A stretch of 64,000 bases of DNA from Burkholderiaceae bacterium (GTDB lineage: Bacteria; Pseudomonadota; Gammaproteobacteria; Burkholderiales; Burkholderiaceae_C): NCBI GenBank assembly GCA_024235995.1, contig JACKLI010000001.1:2170001-2234000 (forward strand), in the 5' to 3' direction. The translations under genes and the position numbers were made by a program. Every line of letters begins with the position of its first letter. Positions within the stretch are counted from its first letter, which is position 1. Below the pieces are notes generated by a model. It worked only from the letters and a program-made list of their open reading frames with translations, did no database searches and was not told the origin of the DNA. This document shows positions 59,745 through 64,000 of this stretch, piece by piece.

Positions 59745-62700
59745 TCAAGGCTTCACGTCGACCGCCGCGTTGGGCACTTCGCCGAACATCTCGGGGGCGT
59801 ACAGCGCTTCGACGCGGCTGGGCGGCAGCTGGAAGTGGCCCGCGTTGTTCAGGCGCAGGGTGTATTCCACCTTGATGGTTCCCTTGGGCAGGTAGTCGTA
59901 GTAGCTGCGGAAGGCCTCGAAGCTGCGCTCCTCGAACGCCGGCCAGCCCTGGCCTTCGCGCTTTTCGCCCTGGGTGGCGATGATGGAGTCGCGCCCCAGG
60001 CCGCTGCCCAGGATGGTGGCGCCGGCGGGGATCGGGTCGGTCACCGCCACCCAGGTCATGAGCGCGGCGGCCGTCACCTCCAGCGTCACGCGCACGATGT
60101 CGCCGCGGGTGTAGGTGCCATCGGCGCCCGGGCGGGCGCCGGCGTCGAGCAGCGCCATGCTCTTGCGGATCTGGTAGCCCGCGGTGCGCGGCGCCTGCAG
60201 TGGCACCGCCGCCAGCGCCTGCAGCGTCAGCCAGGGCTTGCCGCTGCCCTGGTGCGTCATCGCCAGCTCGCCGGCGCCGCCCGCGGGCCAGGGCAGGTTC
60301 ATGGTGTTGCCCACCAGCTGGCCGGGCAGCGCCGGCGTGCCCAGGTTGCGGCCCTGCTCGACGGGCTGGCCGGCCTTGAGCGCGTGGACCTGGCGCCAGT
60401 CCACCTGCTGGCTGTCGGCGCCCAGGCTGGCGCGGGTGGTGCCGGCCACGGGCGTGGATTCGTGTGTGCGCGAGAACTGCCGCAGCGCCAGCGCGCCCCA
60501 CAGGTTGGCGGTGGTGGTGGACCAGGCGCCGTTTTTCTGCCGGCCGATGAAGCCCGTCACCAGGCGGCCCACGTCGTCCCGCCAGGCCGCATCGTCCATC
60601 ACCGTCAGCAGCAGGCGCGCGGCGTTGACGTCGCCGCCGGCCATCAGCCACCACCAGGCGTCGTCGGGCTCGGTGGCGAAGATCAGGCGCGTACCCTGCA
60701 CCGACAGACGCGCGCGCAGCACCTGCATGGCCTCAGCCAGCTTGCGCGGCTGCTCGGGGATGGCCTTGACGCGCCGCAGCACGTTCACCCAGTCGATCAC
60801 GGCGCTGGTGGGCCACTGGTTGGGCGCCACGGTGATGCTGCCCAGCATGGCGGCGTTGGCTGCGCCGTAGCGCGACAGCGCCTCGATGGCGGCCAGCTTG
60901 CGCGCGTCGAGGTCGGCGCGCGGCGACCAGTGCTTGCGCTCGATGCGGCCGGCCACGAAGTCGGCCAGGCCCTTGAGCATGGCCTGGCGCGGCGCGTCGG
61001 GCAGGCGCCAGGCCGGGTCCAGGCGCGCGGCCTCGTCGGTGGCGGCCAGCAGCCAGGCGGTCAGGGTGTCGCTGCCGCCGTGGGTGTCGCCGGCGCGCGG
61101 GGGAAAGTAGCTGGCCAGGCCGTCGGCGTCCAGGTAGGCCGGCAGCTGGGCCACGGTGCGCTGCCAGGCCTGGGTGTCGTCCATGCCGATGGCCTTGCTG
61201 GTCTGCTGCTCCAGGCAGGAGTAGGGGTAGCGCGCCAGCCAGTCGCGGATGGCAGGCAGGCCGCCGGCCAGGCTGGGCTGCAGGGCCAGCTGCAGGCCGC
61301 CGCGCTTGGGCCCCGTGGCGGGCAGGGCGCCGGCCGGGGGCGCCACGGGCACGCTCAAGGGGCCGTCCAGCTGCACCAGCGTGGCCTGCTGCACGGTGAG
61401 CGGCACGGCGGGTACCACGCGCTGGCTGAGCTTGAGCGCGTCGCGCGCGCTGCCGTTCACATCGCGCGCCTGCACCACCCACAGCAGGGCCTCGGCGCGG
61501 GTGGCGGCCAGCTCGGGCGGGACGGTCACGTCCCACTGCAGCTCGCGTGCCTGGCCGGCGGGCACGTCCACCGTCTGCGCCTTCAGCTCCAGCAGGGTGG
61601 CGCGCGGCGCGAGTTCGACCTTCATCGGCTGCGCCGTGGTGTTGCGCACGGTGAGCAGGGCGGTGAAGCGGTCGCCGCCGCGCACCAGGGGCGGCAGGCC
61701 GCCGATGATCTGCAGGTCCTGCGTGGCGCGGATGCTGGTCTGGCCGGTGCCGAACAGGCCCAGGCCCATGTCGGCCACGGCGACGATCTTGAAGCTGGTG
61801 AGCGCGTCGTTCAAGGGCACTTCGACCTGGGCCTGGCCCCGGGCGTCGAGCTGGATGCGCGGCTGCCACAGCAGCAGGGTGTCCAGCAGCTCGCGCGTGG
61901 GGTGGGCGCCGCCGCCGTCGCCGCCGGCGGGCACGGCCTTGCGGCCGTAGTGGCGCCGGCCGACGATCTCCATCTGCGCGGTGGCTGTCTGCACACCCCA
62001 GGCGCGGCGCGGGAGCATGGCGTCCAGCAGGTCCCAGCTGCGGTTGGGCATCAGCTCCAGCAGCGCCTGGTCGACCGCGGCCAGCGCCACCTCGGCGCCG
62101 GCGGCCGGGCTGCCATCGGGGCGGCGGGCGCTGATGGTGACCTGCGCCTTGCCGCGCACCGGGTAGCTGGTCTGGTCGGCCTTGACCTCGACGGCCAGCT
62201 GGTGCCCGGCCGCGCCCAGTTTGAGTTCGGCCATGCCCAGGCGGAAGGCGGGCTTGCTCAGGTCCACCAGCGCGGTGGACGGCACGTGGTCCTTGCTGTC
62301 CACCCAGAAGGCCTGCCACCACCGGCGCGGGGCCTTGTAGCCCCAGGTGAAGAAGCTGTACCACGGCACCTCGTGCACGCGCCCGCGCAGCGCCAGCACG
62401 CTGACGTACACGTTGGGCCCCCAGTCGGGCTCGATCTTGAGCTGCACCGTTGGGCTCTTGCCCGACAGCTCGAGCACCTCGGTGTGCAGGATGCCTTCGC
62501 GCTCGACCGCCACCAGGGCGGTGGCGTGGCGAAAGGGCATGCGCACCTGCAGCGTGGCCGTGTCGCCCGGCCGGTAGGTCCTGCGCTCGGCCAGCACGTC
62601 CATGCGGTCGTCGTTGCGCCCGCCGAACCACAGCTCGCCCTGGCCGCTGACCCACACCGAGGTGGCGGCAAGAAAGGCGCGGCCCTGCCCGTCGCGCGCG

Positions 62701-64000
62701 CGGGCCACCAGCTCGATCTCGCCGGGCTGCGTCAGTTTCACGTTGCAGGCCAGCTGGCCGTGGGCGTCGCTGGTGCCGGTGCAGACGGTGCCCAGGTCCT
62801 TGGTCTCGGTGTGGCTGTCGTAGGTGTAGAAGCCCCCCACCATGCGCTTGCGGCTGGTCAGGGTGGTGCGGGCGATGGCGCGCACGTCCAGCGGCACGCC
62901 GGCCTTGGGCTTGCCCTGCAGGTCGAGCGCCAGCACCTGCACCGGCGCGTCCTGGCGGGCGGCGGCCCAGCCCTCGGCCTTGATGCCGGCCACCACGGCG
63001 GCGGGCCACAGGGTGCGCGTGTCACTCAGGGTCTGCAGCTCGCCGTTGGGGTCGGCGTAGGTGGCCTCCAGCACCAGCTGGCGCGGCGCGGGCGCGGGCG
63101 CGATGGGCTCGACCACCACCTGGCCCAGGCCTTCGCGGCCCAGCGTGGCGGGCAGCTTGTCGGCCACCAGGTGGGTGTCGTTGTCGGGCGCGGCTTCGCC
63201 CTCGCCCTCGGCGGGGCGGGGCGGGCTGAAGCTGAAGGCTTCGTAGTCGGCGTAGGAGGGCGTGAAGCCGCGCGTCAGCGCCGACACGCGCACCGGCAGG
63301 TTGGCGGCCGCGCCGCCGCCCACGTAGCCGATCTGCACCTGCACCGGCAGGCGCGTGGCGGCCACCAGCGGCGCGTCGTCGGCCGGGCCTACGCGCCCCT
63401 GCATGAGGGGCAGGCGAAATTCCTCGACGCGAAAGCTCCCGCTGTCGATCGATGGGCCGTCGTCGTCCGCGCCGCGCAGGCTGATGGCGTACACGCCCAG
63501 CTTGGCCGCCTGCGGAATGGCGAACGTGCTTTCGGCGCTGCGTCCGCCGGTGGCCGTCTGGCGCCAGGCCAGCGGCTGGGTGTACTCCTGCCCGCTGCCC
63601 AGGTGGGTGATGACCAGGCGCGCCGGGTCCTGCTTGGGCAAGCCGAAGCCGGCCTGGGTTTCGGTGCGGATCAGGTGCTTCATCGACACCGTCTCGCCGG
63701 CGCGCAGCAGGCTGCGGTCCAGCACGGTGTGGGCGCGCAGGTCGGGTGTGGGCTGCTGGCTGGTGGGTACGTTGAAGCGCCAGGGCTCGATGCCGCGCTG
63801 CCACGACGACCAGGTGAAGGCCATGTCGGCCACGCCGTGGTTGGGCGCCCGGGCGCTGACGAACCAGGCCTGCTGGAAGTCGCCCAGCCAGTCGCCGTCG
63901 CGGGCGCAGCTGGGCGGGTTGGCGGGCACATCCTTGAAACGCGCCAGGCCCTGCGCGTCGGTCGTGGCCTGGGCGACGGGCTTGCCGTGGCAGTCGCTGA
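59745..64000 (-). CDS. Bacterial alpha-2-macroglobulin (YfhM type), 5-prime end outside the window
   Basis: A large periplasmic protease-trap protein. About 1418 residues are visible, and the frame stays open to the right edge, so the start lies beyond it. The thioester motif CLEQ at 61206-61217 (in YPYSCLEQQ) shows the thioester-bearing type, followed by alpha/alpha-toroid sequence (GGSDTLTAWLLAATDEA). MG domains of repeated beta-sandwich type precede it, including PVRGKAQVTISARRPDGSPA. With pbpC just downstream, the pair likely protects and repairs the cell wall, as proposed for E. coli yfhM-pbpC. The N-terminal lipobox is not visible. Confidence 0.93.
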   Translation of the reverse strand, partial: SDCHGKPVAQATTDAQGLARFKDVPANPPSCARDGDWLGDFQQAWFVSARAPNHGVADMAFTWSSWQRGIEPWRFNVPTSQQPTPDLRAHTVLDRSLLRAGETVSMKHLIRTETQAGFGLPKQDPARLVITHLGSGQEYTQPLAWRQTATGGRSAESTFAIPQAAKLGVYAISLRGADDDGPSIDSGSFRVEEFRLPLMQGRVGPADDAPLVAATRLPVQVQIGYVGGGAAANLPVRVSALTRGFTPSYADYEAFSFSPPRPAEGEGEAAPDNDTHLVADKLPATLGREGLGQVVVEPIAPAPAPRQLVLEATYADPNGELQTLSDTRTLWPAAVVAGIKAEGWAAARQDAPVQVLALDLQGKPKAGVPLDVRAIARTTLTSRKRMVGGFYTYDSHTETKDLGTVCTGTSDAHGQLACNVKLTQPGEIELVARARDGQGRAFLAATSVWVSGQGELWFGGRNDDRMDVLAERRTYRPGDTATLQVRMPFRHATALVAVEREGILHTEVLELSGKSPTVQLKIEPDWGPNVYVSVLALRGRVHEVPWYSFFTWGYKAPRRWWQAFWVDSKDHVPSTALVDLSKPAFRLGMAELKLGAAGHQLAVEVKADQTSYPVRGKAQVTISARRPDGSPAAGAEVALAAVDQALLELMPNRSWDLLDAMLPRRAWGVQTATAQMEIVGRRHYGRKAVPAGGDGGGAHPTRELLDTLLLWQPRIQLDARGQAQVEVPLNDALTSFKIVAVADMGLGLFGTGQTSIRATQDLQIIGGLPPLVRGGDRFTALLTVRNTTAQPMKVELAPRATLLELKAQTVDVPAGQARELQWDVTVPPELAATRAEALLWVVQARDVNGSARDALKLSQRVVPAVPLTVQQATLVQLDGPLSVPVAPPAGALPATGPKRGGLQLALQPSLAGGLPAIRDWLARYPYSCLEQQTSKAIGMDDTQAWQRTVAQLPAYLDADGLASYFPPRAGDTHGGSDTLTAWLLAATDEAARLDPAWRLPDAPRQAMLKGLADFVAGRIERKHWSPRADLDARKLAAIEALSRYGAANAAMLGSITVAPNQWPTSAVIDWVNVLRRVKAIPEQPRKLAEAMQVLRARLSVQGTRLIFATEPDDAWWWLMAGGDVNAARLLLTVMDDAAWRDDVGRLVTGFIGRQKNGAWSTTTANLWGALALRQFSRTHESTPVAGTTRASLGADSQQVDWRQVHALKAGQPVEQGRNLGTPALPGQLVGNTMNLPWPAGGAGELAMTHQGSGKPWLTLQALAAVPLQAPRTAGYQIRKSMALLDAGARPGADGTYTRGDIVRVTLEVTAAALMTWVAVTDPIPAGATILGSGLGRDSIIATQGEKREGQGWPAFEERSFEAFRSYYDYLPKGTIKVEYTLRLNNAGHFQLPPSRVEALYAPEMFGEVPNAAVDVKP

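Noticed and set aside
1..64000. CRISPR arrays, rRNA genes and complete insertion sequences
   Set aside because: No regularly spaced direct repeats, no rRNA sequence and no transposase gene were seen.

Overview
The window is GC-rich, densely packed DNA from a betaproteobacterium, most likely a member of the Comamonadaceae (Burkholderiales; the Acidovorax, Ottowia, Variovorax group). This rests on protein content: a class I PHA operon, many Bug-type periplasmic receptors, ADP-forming acyl-CoA ligases with enoyl-CoA hydratases, a MarR-GNAT fusion, and neighbouring aat and bpt genes. A dispersed 55-70 bp repeat with a TAGCTGC-type core, which I associate with this family, agrees. No rRNA, CRISPR array, complete prophage or intact insertion sequence is visible.

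Region 1 (1-18400) is mostly housekeeping: ferredoxin reductase, a ClcB-like channel, the pepN-fbp pair, prfB with its programmed frameshift, an alpha/beta hydrolase, an AMP-forming acyl-CoA synthetase, an aldo/keto reductase, YbaK, PlsY, RidA, YajQ, MurB and a DMT exporter. A biotin module (birA divergent from bioY plus a Cys-rich DUF1284 gene) shares one intergenic region holding a clear BirA operator over a strong promoter. At 10477-10744 there is a non-coding element of three nested perfect inverted repeats that would fold into a three-way junction.

Region 2 (18400-32700) is a catabolic island. It has two Bug receptors, two fused ADP-forming acyl-CoA ligases, three enoyl-CoA hydratase family proteins, a BisC-type molybdopterin S/N-oxide reductase, a 3-mercaptopropionate-type thiol dioxygenase and a family III CoA-transferase. 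They form two minus-strand transcription groups with a plus-strand IclR regulator between them. The combination suggests uptake and CoA-dependent breakdown of an organic acid, possibly a sulfur-containing one; the substrate is inferred.

Region 3 (32700-43540) holds transporters, a MarR-GNAT fusion with a perfect palindromic operator, ppnP, trmJ-cysE, another IclR regulator, the overlapping NUDIX-aat-bpt operon, an OmpA-family lipoprotein, and maleylacetoacetate isomerase overlapping pgeF. Region 4 (43700-47600) is phaC-phaA-phaB, ending in a strong terminator. Region 5 (47600-56050) carries dusA, a trans-sulfuration PLP enzyme, a long CoA-transferase, an L-lactate-dehydrogenase-type flavoenzyme, a MATE exporter and glutathione reductase.

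Region 6 (56200-64000) starts with tRNA-Lys(CTT) and its terminator, then a higBA toxin-antitoxin pair and unassigned DNA. It ends with pbpC and the alpha-2-macroglobulin gene that normally accompanies it; the latter runs off the right edge.
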